NCBI RefSeq assembly: GCF_016428855.1 | Contig: NZ_JAELTN010000010.1 | Coordinates: 1-64,000, forward strand | DNA: 64,000 nucleotides | Direction of reading: 5' to 3' | DNA from: Pedobacter sp. ASV28 | Lineage (GTDB): Bacteria; Bacteroidota; Bacteroidia; Sphingobacteriales; Sphingobacteriaceae | Shown here: positions 1 to 9,441 of the stretch, one piece after another | How the letters are laid out: the number at the start of each line of letters is the position of its first letter | How positions within the stretch are numbered: the first letter of the stretch is position 1 | The notes under the pieces: model-generated | What the model was told of the DNA's origin: nothing | Seen by the model: only the letters and a program-made list of their open reading frames with translations | The model's database searches: none | Position numbers and translations under genes: made by a program

Positions 1-40
1 ACGCAGGTCTCGTGGGCTCGGAGATGTGTATAAGAGACAG
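1..40. other. Nextera read-2 sequencing adapter (artefact)
   Basis: Positions 7-40 match the 34-base Nextera transposase read-2 adapter: they start GTCTCGTGGGCTCGG and end in the 19-base mosaic end AGATGTGTATAAGAGACAG. The six bases before it may be the tail of an index. This is library DNA left at a contig end. It is not part of the genome and truncates the gene that follows. Confidence 0.97.
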
Positions 41-109
41 CGTAAAAGCCAGAGCAGAAATAGTTCCCAAGACACCTAGGAGAGCTAAACTTAACTTGAT
101 TTTTTTCAT
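41..109 (-). CDS. Small exported protein, N-terminal fragment only
   Basis: An ATG at 107-109 opens 23 codons that run straight into the adapter. They read MKKIKLSLALLGVLGTISAL and then AFT, a typical Sec signal peptide with a lysine-rich n-region and a leucine-rich core. The start lies 134 bases after the SusD gene on the same strand, so it may be the last member of that locus. Small exported proteins of the DUF6520 style often begin this way in Sphingobacteriaceae, but the mature part is missing and the family cannot be told. Confidence 0.5.
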
Positions 110-178
110 CAGCTTATTAAATTTTAAACAGTTAATAATGAGCTATTTATTTGAATTTTAGTCTATAGGCTTTCATTT

Positions 179-204
179 GGGGTCCGATAATTATCACAGA
201 CCCC
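179..204 (-). repeat. Short dyad downstream of susD-like gene
   Basis: Arms GGGGTC (179-184) and GACCCC (199-204) enclose the inner palindrome GATAATTATC. The dyad sits 40 bases past the SusD stop. No clear U-run follows it on the minus strand, so it is more likely a processing or stabilising hairpin than a classical terminator. Confidence 0.4.
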
Positions 205-243
205 ATCAGAAAACTTATTATCAACTAACTTATTATATTTACT

Positions 244-1782
244 TTAGTCGTTTTGAACCATATATGGATTGGCCTGTATTTCTCGTCTTGGAATTAAAAA
301 CTGCCACCTGTTATCTCCAGCAGGCACTTCCATTGATGCCGATGTAGCCAATGTAGAGGTTGTTCCCGTACCATTTCTATTCAATGTCTTGTCTAATCGC
401 TTCAAGTCCAGAAAACGGAAACCTTCGCCCCATAGTTCAATTCTTCTTTGAGTTAGAATGATTTCCAATATGCCTGAAAGATCCTGTGGCGTTTCGTATG
501 AAGGATCTCTGTTAATGGCCAGTGTTTTAAGGATGGCTTCTGCTTCTACATTTAAACTTCGATGTGCTTTTGCTTCTGCTGCGATCAAGTACATTTCAGC
601 TGCACGCATAAAAGGAATATCACCGGCACTAACGGCAGGATCGGAAACCACAAATTTCTTTTGCATGTATAATGCCCTAACTTGTGAAGGTTCTGACAAT
701 CCGGTACCGGCGTTGATTACTCCAGGAAAGTTTAGATAATCATTCACATTATTGCAGAAAAGTTTTTTCCTAACATCTGTATTGGAAATTTCGCCATATA
801 ATATTTGATTAATTTTTTTGGGATTTGGCCTGGTATGTGCCGAATTAAAATTAGAAGACATATAAGCATAAAAGGACCCATAAGTAGGCAATTGCTCAGG
901 CAATTGATGTGCGCCCCACATCCACTCAGAATTTTTCATATCGGTAAAACCATCCAAGTATGCTGCATTTGACATTAATTGATACCCTTGAAGTGCCTCA
1001 AGTGCATATTTTGCGGCATCTTCCCATTTATCCTGGGTTAAAGCTACCCTAGCCTTAAAACCCTTTGCTACGCTAACATCCACATGGGTCCTATATATAC
1101 CTCTGGCCGATGCACCTGTTAGATAAATAATCGCCTGATCTAAATCCTTATTAATTTGTGTATATACCTCTTCTACTGTAGCTCGTGGTTGTGGCGCTTC
1201 AGAATATGTGGTCATAATGGGCACTCCTAGATTCGGTTTACCAGAAGCGTCATTATTAGCTGGAACTCCATTTACAACATTATATCTTTTTGCAAAAAGC
1301 TGTACCAACATGTGATGTGCCCACCCCCTTAAGGCTAAGCATTCACCCTTGATGGGATTTTTTTCTGCATCAGTAGCGCCTGGTACCGTATCAATGCCAT
1401 CCAATATGCGATTAATATTAGCAATTACACGATAGTACATCCGATAAGAAAAATACGGCAGATCATTAGTAGCTGCACGATGATCGGTCCATTTGTAGGC
1501 TCCCCTAAAATAGCTCGTTCCCGCCGCAGTATGTACAATATCTTCGCCCATAAAATCCATCACAATCATAATGGCTGCATGGCCATCCTGTTCCTGATCA
1601 GAATATTGCATATAAAGTAATCTGTATACACCGTTAAGTGCCACCCTTACATTATTGATATTATCGAACAGTTTATCTGAAGAAATCTGATCCGAAGGTT
1701 CTGTATCTAAATAACTCTTCTTACATGAACCCAAGCTAAAAAATAGAAGGGTTAATATCAGATATGGAATATATTTTTTCAT
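244..1782 (-). CDS. SusD/RagB family nutrient-binding lipoprotein
   Basis: This is the surface glycan-binding partner of the SusC receptor encoded just upstream (12-base gap). The 512 residues start with a lipoprotein signal peptide; the lipobox is LGSC with the lipidated cysteine at residue 20. Hallmarks of the RagB/SusD fold are visible: PFMRAAEMYLIAAEAKA around residue 395, RRIELWGEGFRFLDLKR around 450, and the closing IPRREIQANP near the C-terminus. Length is normal for the family. The substrate cannot be read from the sequence: no glycoside hydrolase is encoded in this locus within the window, so it may take up something other than a polysaccharide. Confidence 0.95.
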   Translation of the reverse strand: MKKYIPYLILTLLFFSLGSCKKSYLDTEPSDQISSDKLFDNINNVRVALNGVYRLLYMQYSDQEQDGHAAIMIVMDFMGEDIVHTAAGTSYFRGAYKWTDHRAATNDLPYFSYRMYYRVIANINRILDGIDTVPGATDAEKNPIKGECLALRGWAHHMLVQLFAKRYNVVNGVPANNDASGKPNLGVPIMTTYSEAPQPRATVEEVYTQINKDLDQAIIYLTGASARGIYRTHVDVSVAKGFKARVALTQDKWEDAAKYALEALQGYQLMSNAAYLDGFTDMKNSEWMWGAHQLPEQLPTYGSFYAYMSSNFNSAHTRPNPKKINQILYGEISNTDVRKKLFCNNVNDYLNFPGVINAGTGLSEPSQVRALYMQKKFVVSDPAVSAGDIPFMRAAEMYLIAAEAKAHRSLNVEAEAILKTLAINRDPSYETPQDLSGILEIILTQRRIELWGEGFRFLDLKRLDKTLNRNGTGTTSTLATSASMEVPAGDNRWQFLIPRREIQANPYMVQND

Positions 1783-1794
1783 TGTATTAAATAC

Positions 1795-4700
1795 TTATAA
1801 TGTTAAATTAAGGCCAAAACTAATAATACGAGAAGGTGCATAGGTATAAGATGCCGACCCCGTATAAGTTTGTGTTGGATCTAAACCTTTTCTCTTAGAA
1901 GTAATGAAGATGTTCTCTCCATTCACATATGCCTTTGCATTGGTTAGCTTTAACCTAGACAAGAACCTTTTAGGCAGGTTATAGGTTAGCGCTACTGTTC
2001 TAAGATTTAGATAATCGGATTTTATCAGCCATCGGTCACTTTGGGATAAGTAAGAAGTCGAATTGGTGAGTTTATTGATATCTGTTACATCTCCCGGTTT
2101 TTGCCAACGTTGTAGCATATCTTTATGCAGGGCCCTACCATTGGTAGAGGAAGAAGTACTTCCCCTATACATTAAAGACTGATAGTCATTATCATAGGTA
2201 TATCCACCCACCTGATAGATAAACAACATTTGCAGAGACCAGTTTTTATAGGTAAAGGTATTGTTTATGCTACCAAAGAAATCGGGTATGGCACTACCAG
2301 CAAAATACTGTCTTGCATAGGTACTACTGGATGACAAAGTATCTCCATTTATGATCACCTGGCTTGCCGTTGGCACATCGCTACCTTTTTCTGGCCTATA
2401 AAGATTTGTACCTGTTGCAGGGTTTACCATAGCCCAATCATCTAACCAATATTCATACATAGACTGACCAGTCTGATATTTTTTGGTCACATTGATACGG
2501 CCTTCGTATGACGATGGTAATGAAAGTATCTTATTGCTGAACTTGGTCCAGTTTATATCTATATTCCAATTAAAATTCTTAGTCTTTATAGGAACTCCCG
2601 TCAACTGTACCTCTATTCCCTGATTGCGCATACTTCCAAAGTTATCTTCACGTGTCAATACCCCTGAAGTTAATGGCATATTTACATCAAACAATAGATT
2701 TTTAGATTGGCGCCTAAATAATTCAATGGTAGCTCCTACCCTATTCTTAAGTGCAGAAAATTCCAAAGCCACATCGGCATTCATATTCGTTTCCCATCTT
2801 AGGGAATCATTCCCTAATTGTCCAAATATCATCCCTGGCTCCGTTCCATTATTATAACCTAAGGTATATAGGGTCTGATAAGTAAAATAAGAACCTGTAC
2901 GATCGTTACCTACTTCTCCATACGAGCCTCTCACTTTCAACTGGTCGATCCATTTCACTTTGAAAAAAGCTTCCCGATCTATATTGTAGGCACCACTAAC
3001 CGACCAGAAATTACCCCAGCGATAATCTGGGTGAAACCTTGACGATCCATCACGTCTAAATGATCCGGAGAGTAGGTATCTTCCTTTATAACTATAATCC
3101 AATTTCGAGAAATAGCCTTCAGTTTTATAATCCCTATCGTAAGACCCTAAGCCAGTTGTAGTGGTCATGTTATCTAAAACTGACAATCCACTTATCCCTT
3201 CACTTCTCTTGGCACCACTTAGGTAATCATAGTAGCTCCAATAATTTTCATGACCTAGCAATACGGTAACTTTATGTCCGTTAATGTTTTTTGTCCAATT
3301 TAATAATTGGTTAAAGTTCAGATAGTAGCTTGTGCTATTCACGCGAGTAGTACGCCCAACACCTACAGCATCTCCCATCACGCTATTATCATAAACGTTA
3401 CTTCTATAATTACCTAAGTTTACACTTAGATTCGAGGTAAACTTAAAATTCTTTAAAAACTTAGCTTCTACATTTGTTACTGCATTCACCGAGTTTCTAC
3501 GAACCTGATTGATATTGTACAATGTTTCATAGACTACATTCCTACCAGTAAACAATGGTCTGTAATCTCCCACATCATACACCTTGTTTCCCTGCGCATC
3601 AAGAACATAAGCACCCGTTATCGGATCGTGCTTAAAAACGGGATATATAGGAGCAAGTATTAAATCGACATAAAAAGGATTTTCATTGATACCGCTACTT
3701 TCATTGGCCTGATCTGATTTGGTATAATTACCAAATACGTTCAATCCAAATTTCAGCCAGTCTCTTGGTGTTGAATTTACTCTTAACCTGCCCGAAAAAC
3801 GTTTAAAATCGGAACCTTTTACATAGCCGTTCTCATCCAAGTAGTTGACAGAGACATAATGGTCTGTTTTAGCAGAGCCTCCGCTTAAGGTAACAGACAT
3901 ATCGGTCCTCATGCCCAGTCTCTGCAGTTCCTTTCCAAAACTTAGGTCATCAGGATATAGTAATCTGGCATTTGGGTTCAATCTCCCATTTGCTAAAACA
4001 ATCTCATCATCTGCCACATTAAAAGGGTTCCATCCCACATACCCCTTTAATCCTAGTGTAGCCGTATTAGCTGCATTAACACTATCCACCGGATTAGTAC
4101 TGGTGCCTAATGTACCATTTCTCAAAGCTTCCCAAACCACAGGGAAATACTCATAAGTATTTAAAGTCTCATAGTTTGGTAAACCTCTTTCTGAAAAAGC
4201 TTGTGTTAGCTTTGCTGTAATATTGTTTTTACCACTTGTTCCTTTTTTGGTTGTGATTAAAACTACACCATTGGCAGCCCTTGCCCCATAAAGTGCGGTT
4301 GCCGATGCGTCTTTTAAAATTGAAATATTGTCAATATCTTCCGGATTAATGTTGCTGATCACCCCTTCATAAGGAGCGCCATCTAGCACATACAAAGGAG
4401 CATTATCTCCCGTTATAGAACCAAAACCTCTAATCCTGATATCCGGTCCTTCGCCCGGCTGTCCGCTACCTGCTGTAGTTTGCACACCAGGAGAGGCACC
4501 TACAATGGCAGAATTCAAGTTACTGATAGGTCTTTGCTCAATATCTTTGGCAGAAATTTTTGTCACAGAGTTGGTCAATTCACTTTTTGTAGAAGTCCCA
4601 AATGCAATAACCACCTCGTCCAATTGTTTGCTATCCTTTACCAGAGTAACTTCGTATTTGATAAGTGCCGTAAGTGGAACTTCTTTGGTTACATAACCAA

Positions 4701-5307
4701 TATAAGTTAACAGCAATATTTTGTCGCTAGCCTTAACATTTAAAGAGAAATTACCTTCTGCGGTACTGATGGTACCTGCTTGGGATCCCTTTACCCTTAC
4801 GGATACACCAAATAAAGGCGATCCATCTTCTTCATCTGTAATTTTACCGCTAATTACCCTATCCTGCTGAACTACATTATCCTCCGTATTTATCGTTTCA
4901 CGTACAGAAATCGGTTTAAGGGAAATGATCTTGTCTTCAATGGTATAATTTAATGACATTCCCTTTAACAATGTTGTTAATACGACATCGATGGGTGCAT
5001 TGGAAAAATTCATTGAAACGATCTTTTTATCTGGCACTTCTTTACTGTTGTAAATAAAGTAATAACCAGTTTGGACACGAAGTTCCCTGAACACTTCTTT
5101 TAAAGTAACGTTCTGTTTTTTAATGCTTACATTTTGGCCTGATGTTTTGGCACTTACATGTAGGGCAAAAACAAACACAATGATGGCAATGATTCTCATA
5201 ACCAATAAGGCTTTTTTTAATAGTAGTTTTTGTTTGGTCGAAAAATCGGCTCTAAAAATAGAACCAGACAATCTACAATGTATTTTTTCTTTCATACATT
5301 TGTACAT
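1795..5307 (-). CDS. SusC/RagA TonB-linked receptor with STN signalling domain
   Basis: Outer-membrane TonB-dependent importer, 1170 residues. Domains in order: an N-terminal hydrophobic export segment (about 32-53); an STN secretin/TonB short N-terminal domain (about 60-130), which in FecA-type receptors contacts the anti-sigma factor; a carboxypeptidase-like regulatory domain (about 150-230); a plug with PLYVLDGAPYEG and SILKDASATALYGARAANG; then the beta-barrel ending in SFGLNLTL. The STN domain and the FecR gene immediately upstream indicate signal-transducing control through an ECF sigma factor. An alternative start is the methionine four codons in (5295), and the sequence does not decide between them. 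Confidence 0.95.
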   Translation of the reverse strand: MYKCMKEKIHCRLSGSIFRADFSTKQKLLLKKALLVMRIIAIIVFVFALHVSAKTSGQNVSIKKQNVTLKEVFRELRVQTGYYFIYNSKEVPDKKIVSMNFSNAPIDVVLTTLLKGMSLNYTIEDKIISLKPISVRETINTEDNVVQQDRVISGKITDEEDGSPLFGVSVRVKGSQAGTISTAEGNFSLNVKASDKILLLTYIGYVTKEVPLTALIKYEVTLVKDSKQLDEVVIAFGTSTKSELTNSVTKISAKDIEQRPISNLNSAIVGASPGVQTTAGSGQPGEGPDIRIRGFGSITGDNAPLYVLDGAPYEGVISNINPEDIDNISILKDASATALYGARAANGVVLITTKKGTSGKNNITAKLTQAFSERGLPNYETLNTYEYFPVVWEALRNGTLGTSTNPVDSVNAANTATLGLKGYVGWNPFNVADDEIVLANGRLNPNARLLYPDDLSFGKELQRLGMRTDMSVTLSGGSAKTDHYVSVNYLDENGYVKGSDFKRFSGRLRVNSTPRDWLKFGLNVFGNYTKSDQANESSGINENPFYVDLILAPIYPVFKHDPITGAYVLDAQGNKVYDVGDYRPLFTGRNVVYETLYNINQVRRNSVNAVTNVEAKFLKNFKFTSNLSVNLGNYRSNVYDNSVMGDAVGVGRTTRVNSTSYYLNFNQLLNWTKNINGHKVTVLLGHENYWSYYDYLSGAKRSEGISGLSVLDNMTTTTGLGSYDRDYKTEGYFSKLDYSYKGRYLLSGSFRRDGSSRFHPDYRWGNFWSVSGAYNIDREAFFKVKWIDQLKVRGSYGEVGNDRTGSYFTYQTLYTLGYNNGTEPGMIFGQLGNDSLRWETNMNADVALEFSALKNRVGATIELFRRQSKNLLFDVNMPLTSGVLTREDNFGSMRNQGIEVQLTGVPIKTKNFNWNIDINWTKFSNKILSLPSSYEGRINVTKKYQTGQSMYEYWLDDWAMVNPATGTNLYRPEKGSDVPTASQVIINGDTLSSSSTYARQYFAGSAIPDFFGSINNTFTYKNWSLQMLFIYQVGGYTYDNDYQSLMYRGSTSSSTNGRALHKDMLQRWQKPGDVTDINKLTNSTSYLSQSDRWLIKSDYLNLRTVALTYNLPKRFLSRLKLTNAKAYVNGENIFITSKRKGLDPTQTYTGSASYTYAPSRIISFGLNLTL

Positions 5308-5360
5308 AAGGGTTTAGGATAAATAGTGTTCTCGTTATTATTTTTTTAAGCCTGAATTTT

Positions 5361-5388
5361 GCTTTTCCTGGTTGCCGCCAGGAAAAGC
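5361..5388. other. Strong hairpin between fecR-like and susC-like genes
   Basis: An 11-bp perfect stem (GCTTTTCCTGG at 5361-5371 and its complement at 5378-5388) with a six-base loop lies between the FecR stop and the SusC start. On the coding (minus) strand no U-run follows, so it is not a textbook terminator for fecR. On the plus strand it is followed by a T-rich run, so it could stop antisense transcription. A role in mRNA processing that sets the fecR:susC ratio is inference. Confidence 0.6.
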
Positions 5389-5399
5389 TTTTTCTTTTC

Positions 5400-6599
5400 T
5401 TATTTTTTCATGCAGGTGATTACATTGTTATCAATGCCAAACCTAACGTCTCCAGTTGATTCCAATGCTTTAAGCACCTTCGAAACATTTGAATTTCTAG
5501 GTATAACTCCGGTAAAGGAAATATCTGGTTTATCACCTTCATACTTTACCTGAACATTGTACCACCTGGTCAAGTCTTTCATAATTTCGTCAATATTGGT
5601 ATTGTTGAATACAAAAAGGTCGTTCTTCCAAGCCATTACCTCTTCGATATTGGCCTCTACCTGCTTCGTCTCTTTCGTATTTTCCGTATATAAAATTTGC
5701 ATTCCAGGTTTTAGTATCTCTGAATGTCCATTTTTGGAAAATTGTACCGAACCTTCAAGTAGGGTAAGTTCAGATCGATATTCATCTGGATATGCCATTA
5801 CGTTAAAATGTGTACCCAATACCTTAATTTCTGAACTACCATTCAATACATAAAATGGTCTTGTTTTATCTTTTGCTATTTCAAAATAGGCTTCACCTTT
5901 AATCTCCACTCTTCTATCATCTTTTGCAAAAGCAGCAGGGAACCTAATAGCGGAAGATGCATTTAGCCATACCTTACTTCCATCAGATAAGACCACGCTA
6001 AAAACACCACCTGCAGGTGTTGACAAGGTGTTTATCTTCTGTATTTCATCTTTCGTATCACTATTCTTTACCCGATAAACCACCTGTCCGTTATGGTCTC
6101 TCTCGATCATGATATCCCCTTCGCTAGCCAATTCCCCCTTTGCATGTTGATCCAATATGATCTTAGAACCATCAGCTAAGGTCAAGGTTGCTTTATTTCC
6201 TCCGGGAACCACATCATTACGGTACGAAAGCGCAACTTTTTTACTATTTTCTTTTGAGCTAGAAATATGCAACAAGGTAAATCCACCAATTAAAAACAAC
6301 ATAGCTGCAACTGCATATTTCCATATGGCAGTATATTTTGTAACCATACGGCTTTTCTGTTGGGTAATATTGGCATACATGGCATCCCAGTCTATTTCAT
6401 GAACCTGAACATCAGATTGAACCTGTTTATTGTGCTCGTCCATAAAGGACAACACCCTTTCTTTGGTATCTGGATCATTGATGTAAGCAAACAGTTCTAT
6501 GTACTCTTCCCGGCTTATAGTTTTAGCTATATACTTCTGAAAAAGTTCATTTAACCTTTTGTTTTCGTCTGCCTGCATCTGATGTTCTTGATTGTTCAT
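5400..6599 (-). CDS. FecR-family anti-sigma factor
   Basis: Inner-membrane regulator of 399 residues that relays the state of a TonB receptor to an ECF sigma factor. Order: a cytoplasmic N-terminal part that would hold the sigma factor (about 1-85); one transmembrane helix (about 89-108, YAVAAMLFLIGGFTLLHI); a periplasmic FecR domain (about 190-290, with SDGSKVWLNASS and GEAYFEIAKD); and a C-terminal DUF4974/STN-like domain (about 325-395). It lies directly upstream of the STN-bearing SusC gene, as usual. Unusually, its likely sigma partner (8848-9441) is separated from it by a 2-kb surface-protein gene. Confidence 0.95.
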   Translation of the reverse strand: MNNQEHQMQADENKRLNELFQKYIAKTISREEYIELFAYINDPDTKERVLSFMDEHNKQVQSDVQVHEIDWDAMYANITQQKSRMVTKYTAIWKYAVAAMLFLIGGFTLLHISSSKENSKKVALSYRNDVVPGGNKATLTLADGSKIILDQHAKGELASEGDIMIERDHNGQVVYRVKNSDTKDEIQKINTLSTPAGGVFSVVLSDGSKVWLNASSAIRFPAAFAKDDRRVEIKGEAYFEIAKDKTRPFYVLNGSSEIKVLGTHFNVMAYPDEYRSELTLLEGSVQFSKNGHSEILKPGMQILYTENTKETKQVEANIEEVMAWKNDLFVFNNTNIDEIMKDLTRWYNVQVKYEGDKPDISFTGVIPRNSNVSKVLKALESTGDVRFGIDNNVITCMKK

Positions 6600-6622
6600 T
6601 TTATATTTTTTAATGGTTGCTT

Positions 6623-8656
6623 TTACTTCACCACCAATAAAGTTTGCTTCTGGGCATGAGCTCCACCTTTGTTAATCCATAGGATATAAGCCCCCGTTGG
6701 TATTCCAGCTAAATCTAACTTTACATTTTCACGTAAACCTACCTGAGCAAAACTCTTGGTCAGTACTATTTTTCCGGTCAAAGATATCAGATTTAGGGAA
6801 ATGATACCATCTAATGAAGATGGTGATTTTACCCATACATAGGCATTAGCTGGATTGGGATATATAGTGGTCTTTTCGCTATTGATGCCAAAAGTTAAGG
6901 CCTCTATCCCTAAAATTGTAGGTTTGCCATCATTATCGTATTGCGTTAGTCTATAATAATTTGTACCTGACAATGGCCTTGAATCTGTATAATTATATAA
7001 GCTAGCCTCGTCGGTATTGCCTATAGAAGCGATAGTTTTAATGACTGTAAAATTATTTAAAGAAGAACTTCTCTCTAAAGTAAATTTTTGGCTATTACTT
7101 TCATTCAGTGTTTTCCAACTTAGAATAGCACTACTACCCTCTTTTTTCGCTTTAAAGTATTCGAAAGTTACCGGCAAGGTACCCTGAAATTCATATGCCC
7201 CCAAATCTACAGCTCCATCAGCAATACGTGGGTTTCCACCCAAATCTGTAGTAATACTCACAGGAATTAGGGCATTATCTCCTTTTTGCGTAGCTGCACC
7301 TTCAACCAACCTTAAGAAATTTACATCACTTGAACTTGTACTAGCAAATAATTTCGTAGGAGATGCATTAACTATATTGTTTGAAAAGGAATCATCCGAA
7401 CCGGCGGTCATTGCATATACCTGAAAAAGATTATTTTTAAAGGTTAGGATAGCAGTAACAGAAGCCCTTATATCTGCATAATTACTTGTAGAAATGTTGC
7501 CATTAAATATATTATTATAAAGCGCTATTGTAGAATTTGCCGCATTGGCAAAAAAAGATATCGCGCCACCAGAACCATTGGAGGCCTTATTTTGGTAAAA
7601 AGTACAGTTTATAATCGTGGCGGTTGTCATTACCCCTGAGCTTCCAGCCGAAACATATACTGCCCCTCCACTTGAACTGCTTTCATTGTTGTAAAACAAA
7701 CCATTATATATGTTTGCAATTCCAGAAGCCAAATATATAGCCCCGCCTACACCACCATTTGATTTATTGGTTAAAAATTTTGTATTGAGAATATTTAGCA
7801 AACCTGTAGAACTATTAGAATAATATATAGCTCCTGATGTAGAAGCAGCCTCATTTTCAGAAAAAGTGCAACTTTCTAACGTAAAACTAGGTGTATTAGT
7901 TGTACCAGATACCCTAGTAATGTAAATTGCCCCTCCAGAAGTCCCACTTTTATTACTTAAGAATTGAACATTATTAAACAGTAATATTCCTGATCCAGAA
8001 GTATATAAGTAAGCAGCACCTCCTGCTCCCGTACCTTCATTATTCTTAACCATCAAATTGCGAAATTCTATCTTACCTGAAGCTGCTGAACCCCTTAAAT
8101 TGATAGCAGCTCCTTGATTTTGGTCCAAATCAAGCCCAGCAGTTACTGTTCCTGTACCATTTGCATAGCCATCTTGAATAGTAAAACCATCCAAAATAGC
8201 TTTTTCTGTGCCATTATCACTTATCCTAGCCGTTATTATATGATAAGCATTGTCTGTTTTATCGCCAATTGCGCCTAAATCTCCACTCAATATTGTAATA
8301 TTGGATATGTAGTTTCTATTGTTCAATGACACTTCTGAAAGGTCACCTAGAAATCCTCCATATATTTTGACACCAGTCCTTAAAATAAACGCCATGTCTC
8401 TATCTGTAGTCGATGTGGTTCCATCAACTAAAGTAGAAGAAATTTTCTCCGTAGGCTTATAGGTCCCTGCGGCCACCCAAACTTCGTCTCCAGATGCGGA
8501 TGCATTGATCATACCCTGTAGATCTGCCGAGGCATTGGTCCAAGATGAACCATCTCCTGTTCCCGTTGCTAAAGGTTTTACATATCTGACTGTTTGTGCA
8601 AAAAGCGACAAAGAGGTGAGAGCGAGAAAGATAAAAATAAGGTAAAGTTTTTTCAT
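6623..8656 (-). CDS. Beta-helix surface protein with T9SS type-A sorting domain
   Basis: 677 residues: a Sec signal peptide (MKKLYLIFIFLALTSLSLFA), then a right-handed parallel beta-helix of the choice-of-anchor Q type (about 25-500) with repeated GGAIY and GGAVY turns, then a short linker domain (about 500-595), and a C-terminal type-A sorting signal (about 598-677, starting TIYPNPANAYVWV and ending QTLLVVK). It should be carried across the outer membrane by T9SS and be released or lipid-anchored at the surface. The N-terminal 130 residues are clearly paralogous to the 853-residue protein encoded at 10612-13173. It is inserted between the ECF sigma gene and fecR, with only 23 bases before fecR, so it is probably cotranscribed with fecR-susC-susD. 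The ligand is unknown. Confidence 0.85.
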   Translation of the reverse strand: MKKLYLIFIFLALTSLSLFAQTVRYVKPLATGTGDGSSWTNASADLQGMINASASGDEVWVAAGTYKPTEKISSTLVDGTTSTTDRDMAFILRTGVKIYGGFLGDLSEVSLNNRNYISNITILSGDLGAIGDKTDNAYHIITARISDNGTEKAILDGFTIQDGYANGTGTVTAGLDLDQNQGAAINLRGSAASGKIEFRNLMVKNNEGTGAGGAAYLYTSGSGILLFNNVQFLSNKSGTSGGAIYITRVSGTTNTPSFTLESCTFSENEAASTSGAIYYSNSSTGLLNILNTKFLTNKSNGGVGGAIYLASGIANIYNGLFYNNESSSSGGAVYVSAGSSGVMTTATIINCTFYQNKASNGSGGAISFFANAANSTIALYNNIFNGNISTSNYADIRASVTAILTFKNNLFQVYAMTAGSDDSFSNNIVNASPTKLFASTSSSDVNFLRLVEGAATQKGDNALIPVSITTDLGGNPRIADGAVDLGAYEFQGTLPVTFEYFKAKKEGSSAILSWKTLNESNSQKFTLERSSSLNNFTVIKTIASIGNTDEASLYNYTDSRPLSGTNYYRLTQYDNDGKPTILGIEALTFGINSEKTTIYPNPANAYVWVKSPSSLDGIISLNLISLTGKIVLTKSFAQVGLRENVKLDLAGIPTGAYILWINKGGAHAQKQTLLVVK

Positions 8657-8686
8657 AAAAGTTGGTTTAGGTTTGTTGTTGCTTAT

Positions 8687-8714
8687 ATAGACTGACCAAA
8701 CAAACAGACGGACC
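8687..8714 (-). promoter_or_regulatory. Promoter-like motif GGTC-N17-AGTCTAT, copy 1
   Basis: On the minus strand GGTC (8714-8711) is followed 17 bases later by AGTCTAT (8693-8687), which ends 30 bases before the start codon of the type-A beta-helix gene. A run of seven A lies 12 bases upstream of GGTC, and CTGTTTGTTT lies inside the spacer. The same arrangement recurs at 13361-13388. The spacing fits a -35/-10 pair of an ECF-type promoter. The sigma factor is unknown; the ECF gene directly upstream is the obvious candidate. Confidence 0.5.
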
Positions 8715-8847
8715 GTTTAAAACCGATTTTTTTCAAAAAACTTTAAAACTTGGCAAGAAAGTTAAGGGAAGGGTACTAACTGCCTTAAAATATGAAGTAA
8801 CCTACTTTTACGAAAACAGATTCAATACTATTAATAAAGAATGGTTG

Positions 8848-9441
8848 TTATAAGAAAAACTTCCAAAACAGCATAAAATAAAGGATGTTATTATGTCTGG
8901 AAATATGGTATTTCAAGTGCTTCAATACTTCAACGATGACATTCTTTACCCTGCTCTTAGACAAACCTACTGTTTGGGCAATTTCTTCATGGCTCATATT
9001 TTGGTACCTGCTCATGTTAAATATTTCCTGTTTCTGAACAGACAGTGTTTGAAGAATCCTAGATATCAGCAAAGTACTTTCCTTTAGGTTAATCTGCTCA
9101 TCAATATTATTTAACGATATAGAGGTATTGATCCAGGCATTATTTACCATTTTTTCATTTCTGCTAATCTTGGCAAGATAATCGTAAGTCTTATTTCTGG
9201 CAATGGTATAAATATAATTCCGGGGATGTTCTATGGCCAATAATTTCTCTTTGTTTTGCCAGATTACCAAAAAGGTCTCCTGAACAATTTCTTCTGCATC
9301 TGCTTTACTGTGCACAAATGAATCAACGAAAGACAATATCTTAGCTCGGTAAAGGCTAAACATTTTACTAAAAGCCAAAGAATTTCCATCCGAAATCTCC
9401 TTTAACAATAGTTTTTCTGCTGTTAAATCGTATAAAGCCAT
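8848..9441 (-). CDS. ECF RNA polymerase sigma factor (FecI-like)
   Basis: 197 residues. Region 2 is visible at about 27-66 (FSLYRAKILSFVDSF then DAEEIVQETFLVIW) and region 4 at about 125-175 (LSVQKQEIFNMSRY then MSHEEIAQTVGLSKSRVKN), the helix-turn-helix that reads the -35 element. The C-terminus ends in a hydrophobic tail (ILYFMLFWKFFL), which is common in Bacteroidota FecI-like factors. It is the likely target of the FecR protein encoded downstream. The intergenic region upstream (216 bases to the PorP gene) contains the PorP terminator but no obvious housekeeping promoter. Confidence 0.93.
   Translation of the reverse strand: MALYDLTAEKLLLKEISDGNSLAFSKMFSLYRAKILSFVDSFVHSKADAEEIVQETFLVIWQNKEKLLAIEHPRNYIYTIARNKTYDYLAKISRNEKMVNNAWINTSISLNNIDEQINLKESTLLISRILQTLSVQKQEIFNMSRYQNMSHEEIAQTVGLSKSRVKNVIVEVLKHLKYHISRHNNILYFMLFWKFFL

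Noticed and set aside
458..739. Plus-strand open frame inside the SusD gene
   Set aside because: It is the complement of a well-supported coding frame with no protein features; the same holds for the plus-strand frames inside SusC, GH31 and other minus-strand genes.
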